This document shows positions 42,466-53,497 of a stretch of 53,625 nt of DNA, piece after piece. A program made the translations under genes and the position numbers. Numbering within the stretch: position 1 is the first letter of the stretch; each line of letters opens with the position of its first letter. The DNA is from Collinsella sp. (GTDB lineage: Bacteria; Actinomycetota; Coriobacteriia; Coriobacteriales; Coriobacteriaceae), in the NCBI GenBank assembly GCA_019414325.1, contig DXMG01000004.1, forward strand, positions 34,721-88,345, read 5' to 3'. Below the pieces are notes generated by a model. The model was not told where the DNA came from, did no database searches, and worked only from the letters and a program-made list of their open reading frames with translations.

Positions 42466-43308
42466 CTAGGCGAGGGCGTCCATGATGGTGCAGGCGACGC
42501 CGTCGTGGTCGTTGTCGTATTCGGTGATGGCGTCGGCGGCCTCGCGATCTTCGGGCTCGGCGTTGATCATGGCCATGCCATGGCCCGCTGCCTGCAGCAT
42601 GGGGATGTCGTTGATGTTGTCGCCGAACGCCCAGGCGTCGGCGAGACGCTTGCCCAGGTATTCGCATAGCCACGTGAGGGCCGTCCCCTTGGTGGCGCCC
42701 TCGCCCATGACTTCGATATTCATGGCGTACGAACGCGTGACCTCAATGCCTCCGAGCGTGTCGAGCGCCGCCGCGATGGCGTCGCGATCGGCCGGGTCGT
42801 GCCAGTACATGGCGATGCGTTCGAGCGTCTCGACCTCGTCGATCTTGCTGTCGATATCCATGTCGATCGGTGTTCGTGTGCGCTTGAGCGAAGCTGCGAT
42901 GTGGGGGTCGCCGCCGCAGAACTCATCCAGGCGCGTGTAGAGCGAGCGGGGGAGGAAGCACTGCCCGTCCGCGAAGATATCGAAGGTCACATCGTGGCCG
43001 GCGGCGATGCGGCGGATGCGATGGGCAACGCCGCAATCGAGCGGTCGGCTCAAGATGCACGTGGCGCGCGAGGCGTCGGTGGGCGTATCCTCGTCGAGCT
43101 GCCAGACGCTGGCGCCGTTGGCACAGACCGCGTAGTGCACGGCGGGATGGGCGAGAATGGGCTCAAAGATGCCCGACAGTGGACGTCCCGTGCAGGGAAC
43201 AAACTCGATGCCACGACGTGCGAGCTCGTCGAGCATCGCCCAGGTGGCATCGCTCATCTGCTTATCGCTCGTCAACAGCGTTCCATCCATATCGGAAAAC
43301 ACAATCAT
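42466..43308 (-). CDS. HAD superfamily Cof-type phosphatase
   Basis: The 280-residue protein has motif I FSDMDGTLLTSDKQ, motif II PCTGRP, motif III GATKGTALTWL and motif IV AFGDNINDIPML. It is similar in layout to the neighbouring plus-strand HAD protein but not a close duplicate. Substrate unknown. It is convergent with that gene and 87 bases downstream of the gltA terminator region. Confidence 0.87.
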   Translation of the reverse strand: MIVFSDMDGTLLTSDKQMSDATWAMLDELARRGIEFVPCTGRPLSGIFEPILAHPAVHYAVCANGASVWQLDEDTPTDASRATCILSRPLDCGVAHRIRRIAAGHDVTFDIFADGQCFLPRSLYTRLDEFCGGDPHIAASLKRTRTPIDMDIDSKIDEVETLERIAMYWHDPADRDAIAAALDTLGGIEVTRSYAMNIEVMGEGATKGTALTWLCEYLGKRLADAWAFGDNINDIPMLQAAGHGMAMINAEPEDREAADAITEYDNDHDGVACTIMDALA

Positions 43309-43333
43309 TTGATGCAGCCCTTTCTGCTGGCAT

Positions 43334-43372
43334 AAAAAGCGTGGCCGAGGGCGGTGATTCCCTGGCCACGCT
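43334..43372 (-). terminator. terminator of gltA
   Basis: On the minus strand AGCGTGGCC / GGCCACGCT forms a 9-bp stem around a 17-nt loop, then TTTTT. It ends gltA just before the HAD gene. Confidence 0.85.
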
Positions 43373-43395
43373 CGAGTTCTATAACGGTCCGCGTC

Positions 43396-44814
43396 CTAGC
43401 GGTCGGCGAGCGGCTTGTACTCCAGCGGCTCGATCACCGGACGATAGGCCGGGCGAATAATACGGTGCGCGCAGAAGAGCTCTTCCATGCGGTGTGCCGA
43501 CCAGCCGGCCATGCGGGCGACGGCGAATAGCGGCGTAAAGAGCGTCTCGGGCACGCCGAGCATCTTGTAGATAAAGCCCGTGTACAGGTCGATGTTGGCG
43601 CAGATGGGCTTGGTCATGCCGTGGTCGCGCATGACCTGGGGTGCCAGGCGCTCGATGCGCTCGATGAGTGCGAACTCATCGCCCAGGTTCTTCTTGGCGG
43701 CAAGTGTGTGCGCGTAACGGCGGCAGACCTCGGCGCGCGGGTCGCTGAGCGTATAGACGGCGTGGCCCATGCCGTAGATGAGGCCCGTGCCGTCGAAGGC
43801 CTGCTTGTCGAGGATCTTGCCCAGGTAGGCCGCGACCTCGTCCTCGTCCTCCCAGTTGGAGACATGCGCGCGGATGTCCTCGTGCATAGACACGACCTTG
43901 GCATTGGCACCGCCGTGGCGCGGGCCCTTGAGCGAGCCGATAGCCGCGGCGTAGGCGGAATACGGGTCGGTGGCCGAGGAGGACAGCACACGGCAGGCGA
44001 ACGTGGAGTTGTTGCCGCCGCCATGCTCGGCATGCAGCATGAGCATAACGTCGAGCAGCATCGCCTCATCGCGGGTGAACGCCATACCGCCGCGCAGGAC
44101 CTGTAGGATGGTCTCGGCGGTGGAGAGGCCGGGCGTGGGGTGCGGCACGTGAACCTCGGAGCCGCGAAGCTTGGCGACCGAGGCCATGTGTGCGAAGGCG
44201 GCGATGCGCGGGAGACGTGCGAGCATGGAAATGGCGACGTCGATTTCGTGCTCGGGCGTGATCGCGTCTGGTTCGGCATCGAAGGCGTAGAGCAGCAGTA
44301 CGGCGCGCTGGAGCACGTTCATGATGCTCGACGACACCGTGGTCATAGGGAACTCTTTAACGTACTCGTCGCTCAGATGTCTAAAGGCGCCCAGGCGCTC
44401 GCAAAAGCCGTCGAGCTCTTCCTTGTTGGGCAGCGAACCCGTGATAAGCAGATAGGCGACCTCCTCGTAGCCGTAGCGATTCTCGGCCTGGGCATTGTTG
44501 ACCAGATCCTCGATGCTGTAGCCGCGAAGCGTGAGCTTGCCCTGATCGGGCACGACCTTTCCGTCGACCTTGTTGTAGCCGTGCACATCCGAGATACGAG
44601 TGAGACCCGCGACCACGCCCGAGCCGTCGGCATTGCGTAGGCCGCGCTTGACATTGTGCTCGACAAACAGGCCCTCGTCATAAGGGTCGGTCGGCAGGCC
44701 GTGGTAGAGGCTTTCGCTCTCAGGCGAAATCTGGCGGCTTGCTTCGTAATCCAGAACCAGGCGGCTCAAGTGGTCGTCGAAGCGGTAGTAGATTTTCTTG
44801 GCGTCGTAGGCCAT
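43396..44814 (-). CDS. gltA: citrate synthase
   Basis: The 472-residue enzyme condenses oxaloacetate and acetyl-CoA. Catalytic His regions are MLHAEHGGGNNSTF and YGMGHAVYTLSDPRAEV, and the catalytic Asp is in ANIDLYTGFIY. The length and the RLVLDYEASRQISPE start place it with large citrate synthases of anaerobic Gram-positive bacteria. ATG 44814 has GGAGAGGAG upstream, and 7 residues of open frame before it are not used. The ACT-domain gene lies 74 bases upstream on the same strand. Confidence 0.93.
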   Translation of the reverse strand: MAYDAKKIYYRFDDHLSRLVLDYEASRQISPESESLYHGLPTDPYDEGLFVEHNVKRGLRNADGSGVVAGLTRISDVHGYNKVDGKVVPDQGKLTLRGYSIEDLVNNAQAENRYGYEEVAYLLITGSLPNKEELDGFCERLGAFRHLSDEYVKEFPMTTVSSSIMNVLQRAVLLLYAFDAEPDAITPEHEIDVAISMLARLPRIAAFAHMASVAKLRGSEVHVPHPTPGLSTAETILQVLRGGMAFTRDEAMLLDVMLMLHAEHGGGNNSTFACRVLSSSATDPYSAYAAAIGSLKGPRHGGANAKVVSMHEDIRAHVSNWEDEDEVAAYLGKILDKQAFDGTGLIYGMGHAVYTLSDPRAEVCRRYAHTLAAKKNLGDEFALIERIERLAPQVMRDHGMTKPICANIDLYTGFIYKMLGVPETLFTPLFAVARMAGWSAHRMEELFCAHRIIRPAYRPVIEPLEYKPLADR

Positions 44815-44888
44815 GTGCGCTCCTCTCCGGGCCATGTGGTGACGTTGCGCCTGGGCGCACGTTGGGCCGTCTCCACGCAGCCTGTTCG

Positions 44889-45176
44889 CTACAGGCGGTA
44901 CATAAAGTTAAAGACGTCCTCGCGCTGGATGGACACGTTGACGCCCGAAAGCTCGCCGGCCTCGGCCAGGGCCTTCTGCAGCTCAGCGAAGTCGAGCTTG
45001 GACTCGGCGGTATCGGCCAGCATGGTCATGGTGAAGATGTCCTCGATAATGGACTGCGTGATGTCGCGGATGTCGACGTTGGCCTCGCCCAGGACACGGG
45101 TGACGCCGGCGACGATGCCGGGGCGGTTCTTGCCAAGGACGGTGATGACGATACGGGAGGACGAGATCTCGGCCAT
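44889..45176 (-). CDS. ACT domain protein (UPF0237 type)
   Basis: The 95-residue protein is essentially a single ACT domain: IVITVLGKNRPGIVAGVTRVL is the ligand-binding strand-turn and DIFTMTMLADTAES the second strand. ACT domains bind amino acids and control enzymes. It sits upstream of gltA on the same strand, so it may report an amino acid level to that operon. Ribosome-binding AAAGGG is visible before the start. Confidence 0.88.
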   Translation of the reverse strand: MAEISSSRIVITVLGKNRPGIVAGVTRVLGEANVDIRDITQSIIEDIFTMTMLADTAESKLDFAELQKALAEAGELSGVNVSIQREDVFNFMYRL

Positions 45177-45223
45177 GGGAAACCCTTTCGCGTGATTGCG
45201 GCGCGCGCGGGGCGCTCCGCTAC

Positions 45224-45246
45224 GGTACAGTGTTCATCATTGTACC
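45224..45246. promoter_or_regulatory. inverted repeat upstream of the ACT gene
   Basis: GGTACA and TGTACC are complementary 11 bases apart, in the gap between the divergent ACT and rpmE genes. It is a possible operator; the evidence is only the symmetry. Confidence 0.3.
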
Positions 45247-45369
45247 TGTCTGGCGCCAAAAGGGGTGTGCTTACTGCGGCGTTACACGTCTGCAACATGG
45301 GAGAAGGGGCAACAGGGTGCGTGTCCGCTGCGGTTGGTCGCGCCGCGTTGCACAAAGACCGTGAACCTT

Positions 45370-45398
45370 TTGTGGGACGCGCGGCGCCGTGGTACCAT
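45370..45398 (+). promoter_or_regulatory. rpmE promoter
   Basis: TTGTGG (45370-45375) and TACCAT (45393-45398) with a 17-base spacer lie about 85 bases upstream of rpmE. Confidence 0.55.
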
Positions 45399-45482
45399 AG
45401 CCGAGTTTGTTGTCTTGGTCGGAAACCAAGACGCCTTATGCGCTGATCGGTAACCAGCGCCTGACCAATAAGGAGTCCTACC

Positions 45483-45908
45483 ATGAAGCAGGGTATCCAT
45501 CCCCAGTATGTCGAGTGCACGGTGACGTGCTCCTGCGGCAACACCTTCAAGACGCACGCTACCGTGTCCGAGATGAAGGTCGAGCTTTGCAACGAGTGCC
45601 ACCCGTTCTACACCGGCCAGCAGAAGTTCGTCGACACCGGTGGACGCGTCCAGCGCTTCGCCGACAAGTTCGGTGGCGCCGCTGCCGCCCAGCTCAAGAA
45701 GGCTGAGGAGGCCAAGGCTGCCAAGGCCGCCAAGGCTGCTGAGGCCGAGGCTGCTCGCAAGGCCGCCGCTGAGGCTAAGGCTGCCGAGAAGGCTAAGCGT
45801 GCTGCTAAGTTTGCCGAGGAGGCTGCCAAGCAGGCCGCCGAGGCTCCCGCAGAGGCTCCCGTCGAGGAGGCCGCTGCCGAGGCCGAGACCACCGAGGCTG
45901 CTGAGTAA
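45483..45908 (+). CDS. rpmE: 50S ribosomal protein L31 with long Ala/Lys/Glu tail
   Basis: The first about 68 residues are L31 of the zinc type: Cys-containing ECTVTCSCGNTF and LCNECHPFYTGQQKF. A tail of about 70 residues follows that is Ala, Lys and Glu rich (AEEAKAAKAAKAAEAEA) and ends EAETTEAAE. It is likely a long helix or disordered. Usual L31 is 65-80 residues, so the protein is nearly doubled. ATG 45483 follows AAGGAG. Confidence 0.93.
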   Translation: MKQGIHPQYVECTVTCSCGNTFKTHATVSEMKVELCNECHPFYTGQQKFVDTGGRVQRFADKFGGAAAAQLKKAEEAKAAKAAKAAEAEAARKAAAEAKAAEKAKRAAKFAEEAAKQAAEAPAEAPVEEAAAEAETTEAAE

Positions 45909-45943
45909 ATAGCTCGCCGCGGAATCACTCGTATTCATGGCAT

Positions 45944-45985
45944 AAGGGCCGTGCATCCGTTTGGGTGCGCGGTCCTTTTCTTTTT
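45944..45985 (+). terminator. rho-independent terminator after rpmE
   Basis: A 15-bp stem with three wobbles (AAGGGCCGTGCATCC / GGGTGCGCGGTCCTT), loop GTTT, then TTTCTTTTT. The core GCATCCGTTTGGGTGC is repeated in the prfB terminator. Confidence 0.85.
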
Positions 45986-45995
45986 ATTGGTGTAA

Positions 45996-46089
45996 ACCAA
46001 CCTGCCCCCATTGCACCAAATGGCAGAGAGGCGGCGTTTGCCCAGATAAAACCTGCCAAAATTAACCTGTCCCATTGTGGCAGGTTGGT
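45996..46089. repeat. inverted repeats upstream of secA
   Basis: ACCAACCTGCC (45996-46006) and GGCAGGTTGGT (46079-46089) are perfect complements 72 bases apart, and an inner ACCTGCCA (46051-46058) can instead pair with TGGCAGGT (46078-46085). This occupies most of the 45909-46215 gap, with TACAAT at 46149-46154 as a possible -10 box for secA. Confidence 0.5.
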
Positions 46090-46215
46090 CGTAGTTATTA
46101 CGTGGCGGTCGAGGTCGACCGTATAGGCCGCGCCTTGTTTGGCTAAAGTACAATCATCTGTGTTTAACTCGCCCGCAACTGCACGACGTGGGCGATGGCC
46201 AAAAAGGAAAACCAC

Positions 46216-49022
<2,807 letters not shown>

Positions 49023-49023
<1 letters not shown>

Positions 49024-50171
49024 TGGCTGAGGCTTTAGAGGTAACGCCCGCCGAGCTGGACGCGTTCGCGGACCGGCTCGGCGAGGTCGAGTCGTATCTC
49101 CATTTGGACGAAAAGCGCACGCGCGTGACCGAGCTCGAGGCCAAAAGTGTTGCCCCTGGCTTTTGGGATGACGCCGACGCCGCCCGTGCCACCATGGAGG
49201 AGATCGCGCGTACCAAGGAAGATATCGCTGCCGTGGATACCGCGCGGGGCGAGCTTTCCGATGCCCGCGCCGCGCTGGAGCTTGCCGAGGAGATGGGGGA
49301 TGACCCCGATGCCGTCGCCCTTCGCGAGGAGGCTACAGCCACGGCGGAGCGCCTTTCCCGCGCCATCGACGAGCTTGAGCTTGCGAGCTGGTTTACCGGG
49401 GAGTTCGACCATGGCGACGCCATTGTGACCATCAAGCCCGGACAGGGTGGTCTGGAGGCCCAGGACTGGACCTTCATGCTCTTTAAGATGTACATGAAGT
49501 ACTGCCAGCGTCGCGGCTGGAAGGTCACCATCAACGACTGTCCCGCGGCCGAGGTCATCGGCATCGACCGCGCGACCTTTACCGTCGAGGGCAAGGACGC
49601 ATTTGGCATGCTGCGCGCCGAGGCCGGTGTCCACCGCTTGGTTCGCATTAGCCCCACCGACGACAAGAAGCGCCGCCAGACCACGTTTGCCGGCGTCGAG
49701 GTCATCCCCGTGCTACCCGATGATATCGACATCGAAATCAGTCCCGATGACATCCGCGTGGACGTGTACCACGCGAGCGGCCCGGGCGGTCAGGGCGTCA
49801 ACACCACCGACTCCGCCGTGCGCGTGACGCATTTCCCGAGCGGCATTGTGGTTACCTGCCAAAATGAGCGCAGCCAGATCCAGAACAAGGCCGCGTGCAT
49901 GCAGATCCTCAAGGCTCGTCTGTACGAGATTGAGCTCGAGAAGCGCGCCGAGGCGCTCGATGAGATTCGCGGACCCAAGACCACGATTGGTTTTGGCAAC
50001 CAGATTCGCAGCTACGTGCTCTACCCGTACCAGATGGTCAAGGATCTGCGCTCGGGCGTGGAGACCAGCAATGTCGAGGCCGTTCTTGACGATGGCGACC
50101 TGGACCCGTTTGTTATTGGCTACCATCGCTGGGCCACCGGCAACGCTGACGCGGAGACCCCGTCTGCTTAA
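49023..50171 (+). CDS. prfB: peptide chain release factor 2 with an altered recognition tripeptide
   Basis: The 382-residue protein is RF2 by its overall sequence: the GGQ catalytic loop at 255-257 (SGPGGQGVNTTDSAVR), QNERSQIQNK, and the actinobacterial-type RRQTTFAGVEV. The codon-reading tripeptide, normally Ser-Pro-Phe in RF2, is Ser-Pro-Thr at residues 210-212 (RISPTDDKKRRQ). The ORF is uninterrupted, so the well-known programmed frameshift of many prfB genes is absent. It is coupled to secA by TAATG. A stable terminator follows at 50301. RF2 reads UAA and UGA in known bacteria; how the Thr affects UGA is unknown. Confidence 0.93.
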
Positions 50172-50273
50172 ACCGCCCGGGTTTATGTGGAAATGGATTA
50201 AAACCCTCCGAGCGGTGTGGTTTTGTATCCAGAGCAAACCCTGCGCAGGGGTGGTTTTTGCCCGGCGAATCGG

Positions 50274-50279
50274 TAGAAT
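50274..50279 (+). promoter_or_regulatory. possible -10 box before the YitT gene
   Basis: TAGAAT at 50274-50279, with a weak GTGGTT 17 bases upstream. The terminator at 50301 lies between it and the gene, so transcription may be attenuated or start elsewhere. Confidence 0.3.
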
Positions 50280-50300
50280 CGAATACAGCAAGAAGTTCGA

Positions 50301-50327
50301 AGCGCATCCGTTTGGGTGCGCTTTTTT
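50301..50327 (+). terminator. rho-independent terminator between prfB and the YitT gene
   Basis: AGCGCATCC / GGGTGCGCT with loop GTTT is followed by a T run. The ATG of the next gene lies 13 bases later, with its GAGGGAGG directly after the T run. Confidence 0.85.
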
Positions 50328-50339
50328 GAGGGAGGCAGC

Positions 50340-51230
50340 ATGGCATATCGTCTGGACATCAAGCGCATTCTTTCGATGAACTTTTTTCACGACCTGCCCC
50401 AGATTATGTTGGGGTGCGCTCTGGCCGCTATTGCGACCGACCTGTTTTTGATTCCCAACGGCCTTGCTGCCGGTGGCGTTACGGGCCTTGCCACCATTAT
50501 CCAGGCGGTCGGTGCATCGCGCGGCCTATCGCTTCCCGTTGGTATTCAGACGATCGTGATGAACGCCTTGCTGTTGCTGGTCGTTATGCGCGAGGGCGGC
50601 ATGTTCTACGTGGTGCAGACCGCGACGGGCTTTGTGCTGCTGGGCTTCTTCACCGATCTGTTCGCCCCGTTTGTAGCACCTCTGGCGGATGCGGACCTGA
50701 TGCTCCCTGCCATGTGGGGCGGCATTATAACGGGCATCGGTTACGGCATGGTGTTGCGCGCCGGCGCCAACACCGGCGGCTCGGACACGATTGGCCAAAT
50801 CATCTCGCGTAACACCTCGCTGCCGGTGGGCTCGACCGTCATGGCGATCGATGTTGCCGTATGCGCGCTGTCGGCTCCGGTCTTTTCAATCGAAAACGCA
50901 CTATATGCAGGCCTTTCGATGGTCATTAGCGGTTACGTGATCGATGCCGTGGTCGATGGTGGCAACAAACGCCGTATGGTACTCATCATCTCGGACAAGT
51001 TCCCTGATATCGCTGCCGATATCATGTATGGCCTGGGTCGTGGTTGTACCAAGTTTAAGGCGACTGGCATGTATTCGGGTGCCGAGAAGCCGGTGATTAT
51101 GGTCATCGTGAGCCGTCGAGAGCTCAATACCCTCAAGACGATCGTGCGCGAGCGCGATCCTCACGCCATTGTGACGGTCGCTGACGTTACGGAAGCCTTC
51201 GGCGAGGGATTCAAGGACATTAGCGCGTAG
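50340..51230 (+). CDS. YitT family membrane protein
   Basis: The 296-residue protein has five to six hydrophobic spans (LPQIMLGCALAAIATDLFLIP, GLATIIQAVG, IVMNALLLLVV and later ones) and the family string GGSDTIGQI. A soluble C-terminal DUF2179-type domain begins near RRMVLIISDKFPDIA and includes RGCTKFKATGMYSG. Function in the family is unsettled; transport is suspected. The start at 50340 has GAGGGAGG ahead of it, while an open frame 8 codons earlier runs through the terminator. Confidence 0.87.
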   Translation: MAYRLDIKRILSMNFFHDLPQIMLGCALAAIATDLFLIPNGLAAGGVTGLATIIQAVGASRGLSLPVGIQTIVMNALLLLVVMREGGMFYVVQTATGFVLLGFFTDLFAPFVAPLADADLMLPAMWGGIITGIGYGMVLRAGANTGGSDTIGQIISRNTSLPVGSTVMAIDVAVCALSAPVFSIENALYAGLSMVISGYVIDAVVDGGNKRRMVLIISDKFPDIAADIMYGLGRGCTKFKATGMYSGAEKPVIMVIVSRRELNTLKTIVRERDPHAIVTVADVTEAFGEGFKDISA

Positions 51231-51437
51231 GGTCGACCGCGTTCCATCCAAAAGACGTTCACATTGATAAACCGTTTCATCAGCGGTTCTGCCTGCTAAA
51301 TTGTTCAAATAATGATAAAAACTCTGGTAAAGCCATCAGTTTCCAGCATAATGAATGACGTACGTGCATTGCGGCTGTGTTGGGATTACCTTCGGTGCCG
51401 TGCGCATTTTGTCTAATGAGGATGAAAGGAAGGCACA

Positions 51438-52268
51438 ATGAGCGACGAAGAGCTCAAAAAGGTTGCCAACGAGGTAAGGAAGGGCATCGTCACCGGCGTG
51501 CACGCTGCCAAGTCCGGCCATCCGGGCGGTTCGCTTGGCGCTGCCGACATCATGACCTATCTGTACTTTGAGGAAATGAACGTCGACCCGGCCGACCCCC
51601 GCAAGGCCGACCGCGATCGCTTCGTGCTTTCCAAGGGCCATTGCGCTCCGGGCCTGTACGCCGTGCTCGCCGAGCGTGGGTTCTTCCCCAAGGAGGATCT
51701 CGAGACGCTGCGCCATATCGGCAGCCACCTGCAGGGTCATCCCAACATGAACGACACCCCGGGCGTCGACATGTCCACCGGCTCGCTCGGCCAGGGCATC
51801 TCCGCCGCCGTGGGCATGGCCGTTGCCGCCAAGCACTGGGGCGACGACTATCGCACCTACGCCCTGCTGGGCGACGGCGAGAGCGAGGAGGGCCAGGTCT
51901 GGGAGGCCGCCATGTTTGCCGGCAACCAGCAGCTCGACAACCTCTGCGTGATCGTCGACCATAACGGCCTGCAGATCGACGGCCCCGTCGAGGAGGTCAA
52001 CGACCCCATGCCGCTCGCCGACAAGTTCCGTGCCTTTAAGTTCCACGTGGTGGAGCTTGCCGACGGCAACGATTTCGACCAGATCCGCGCCGCCTTTGCC
52101 GAGGCTCGCGCTACCAAGGGCCAGCCGACTGCCATTATCGCCGAGACCATGAAGGGCAAGGGCGTTTCCTTTATGGAGAACCAGGTGGGTTGGCACGGTA
52201 AGGCCCCCAACGATGAACAGTTTGAGCAGGCCATGGCAGAGCTCACGGCCGCCGGAGAGGAGCTCTAG
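51438..52268 (+). CDS. transketolase, N-terminal subunit
   Basis: The 276-residue protein is the TPP-binding half of transketolase: SGHPGGSLGAADI, SKGHCAPGLYAVL, GQGISAAVGMA and the TPP/metal motif GDGESEEGQVWEAAMFAGNQ. Transketolase transfers C2 units between sugar phosphates; two-subunit forms are common in anaerobes. AAAGGAAGG precedes ATG 51438, with the C-terminal subunit starting one base after this stop. CATAAT at 51347 may be a -10 box, without a good -35. Confidence 0.93.
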   Translation: MSDEELKKVANEVRKGIVTGVHAAKSGHPGGSLGAADIMTYLYFEEMNVDPADPRKADRDRFVLSKGHCAPGLYAVLAERGFFPKEDLETLRHIGSHLQGHPNMNDTPGVDMSTGSLGQGISAAVGMAVAAKHWGDDYRTYALLGDGESEEGQVWEAAMFAGNQQLDNLCVIVDHNGLQIDGPVEEVNDPMPLADKFRAFKFHVVELADGNDFDQIRAAFAEARATKGQPTAIIAETMKGKGVSFMENQVGWHGKAPNDEQFEQAMAELTAAGEEL

Positions 52269-52269
52269 G

Positions 52270-53211
52270 ATGGCAGACGTCAAGAAAATCGCCACGCGCG
52301 TAAGCTACGGCGAGGCCCTCGTCGAGCTCGCCAACGAGCACGATGACTTTGTGGTCCTCGACGCCGACCTGGCCGCCGCCACGCAGACCGGCAAGTTCAA
52401 GGCAGCCTGCCCCGACCGCTTCTTCGATGTGGGCATCGCCGAGAGCAACCTGATGGGTGTTGCCGCCGGTATCGCAACCACCGGTCGCGTTGCCTTCGCG
52501 AGCAGCTTTGCCATGTTCGCTGCTGGCCGCGCCTTTGAGCAGGTCCGCAACTCCATCGGCTATCCGCACCTTAACGTTAAGATCGGTGCCACGCACGCCG
52601 GTATCTCGGTGGGCGAGGACGGCGCCACGCACCAGTGCTGCGAGGATATCGCCCTGATGCGCGTCATCCCCGGCATGACCGTGATCGTTCCCGCCGACGA
52701 CGTCGAGGCCCGCGCCGTGACGCGCGCCGCCTACGAGTGCGACGGCCCCGTGTACATGCGCTTCGCCCGTCTGGCCTCGCCGGTTATCAACGACCCCGAG
52801 ACCTACAAGTTCGAGGTGGGCAAGGGCATCGTCATGCGCGAGGGCACCGACGTCACCATCATCGCCTGCGGCCTGATGGTCGGCGAGGCGCTCGAGGCCG
52901 CTGAGCAGCTTGCTGCCGAGGGCATCGATGCCGAGGTCATCAACATGCACACCATCAAGCCCATCGATGCCGACCTGATCGTCAAGAGCGCCACCAAGAC
53001 CGGCCACGTCGTGACCGTCGAGGAACACTCTGTGATCGGTGGCCTGGGCAGCGCCGTTGCCGACGTCCTGTGCGAGCAGTGCCCGACGCCGCTCAAGAAG
53101 ATCGGCGTCAACGACACCTTCGGTGAGTCCGGCCCGGGCGCCGAGCTCCTGCACAAGTACGGCCTGGACGCCGCCAACATCGTGGCGACCACCAAGGAGT
53201 TCTTGGCATAA
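52270..53211 (+). CDS. transketolase, C-terminal subunit
   Basis: The 313-residue protein carries the pyrimidine-binding half and C-terminal domain: FFDVGIAESNLMGVAAGIA, FASSFAMFAAGRAFEQ, ATHAGISVGEDGATHQ and a thiamine-site Glu in the first string. ATG 52270 is one base from the upstream TAG, with GGAG bases inside the upstream coding end. Both halves together make one active site at the subunit interface. The upstream in-frame start at 52213 lies inside the other subunit and is not used. Confidence 0.93.
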   Translation: MADVKKIATRVSYGEALVELANEHDDFVVLDADLAAATQTGKFKAACPDRFFDVGIAESNLMGVAAGIATTGRVAFASSFAMFAAGRAFEQVRNSIGYPHLNVKIGATHAGISVGEDGATHQCCEDIALMRVIPGMTVIVPADDVEARAVTRAAYECDGPVYMRFARLASPVINDPETYKFEVGKGIVMREGTDVTIIACGLMVGEALEAAEQLAAEGIDAEVINMHTIKPIDADLIVKSATKTGHVVTVEEHSVIGGLGSAVADVLCEQCPTPLKKIGVNDTFGESGPGAELLHKYGLDAANIVATTKEFLA

Positions 53212-53230
53212 GGCAAGGCGGATCTCAAGG

Positions 53231-53272
53231 ACTGCTTCGCCAGAACTATAAAACTGTTTCGCCAGTACTATG
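53231..53272. repeat. two direct repeats of a 20-bp unit
   Basis: ACTGCTTCGCCAGAACTATA at 53231-53250 is repeated at 53253-53272 with four differences, a 22-bp period, immediately after the transketolase genes. Confidence 0.45.
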
Positions 53273-53281
53273 GAAACCCGG

Positions 53282-53313
53282 CAGGGGCGCTCTCTTGGAG
53301 TGCGCCCCTGTTT
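53282..53313 (+). terminator. terminator after the transketolase operon
   Basis: CAGGGGCGC / GCGCCCCTG, a perfect 9-bp stem with internal CTC / GAG pairing, is followed by TTT. Confidence 0.8.
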
Positions 53314-53315
53314 CA

Positions 53316-53379
53316 GTTGCGGTGAAATAAGGACTGTTTTGCCAGCTTAAAGGCTCAACAGTCCCTATTTCACCGCAAC
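53316..53379. repeat. long palindromic intergenic repeat, copy B
   Basis: Left arm 53316-53338 pairs with 53357-53379 with one mismatch around an 18-nt loop. The arms match copy A at 20507-20571 closely (GTTGCGGTGRAATARGGACT). Confidence 0.75.
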
Positions 53380-53413
53380 TTATGAAGACGCCCCTCAAGC
53401 ACGGTCCCATCAG

Positions 53414-53470
53414 GGAAAAGGGCATATATCGACAAAGCGCAATTCAGACCCTTCCAGCTTTGTATATGCA
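53414..53470. repeat. bulged hairpin in the right-hand gap
   Basis: GCATATATCGACAAAGC and GCTTTGTATATGC are complementary except for an extra 4 bases in the left arm. The rest of 53380-53497 holds nothing I recognise. Confidence 0.35.
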
Positions 53471-53497
53471 GCACCCCAAGATAAACGCAGCGACCCC

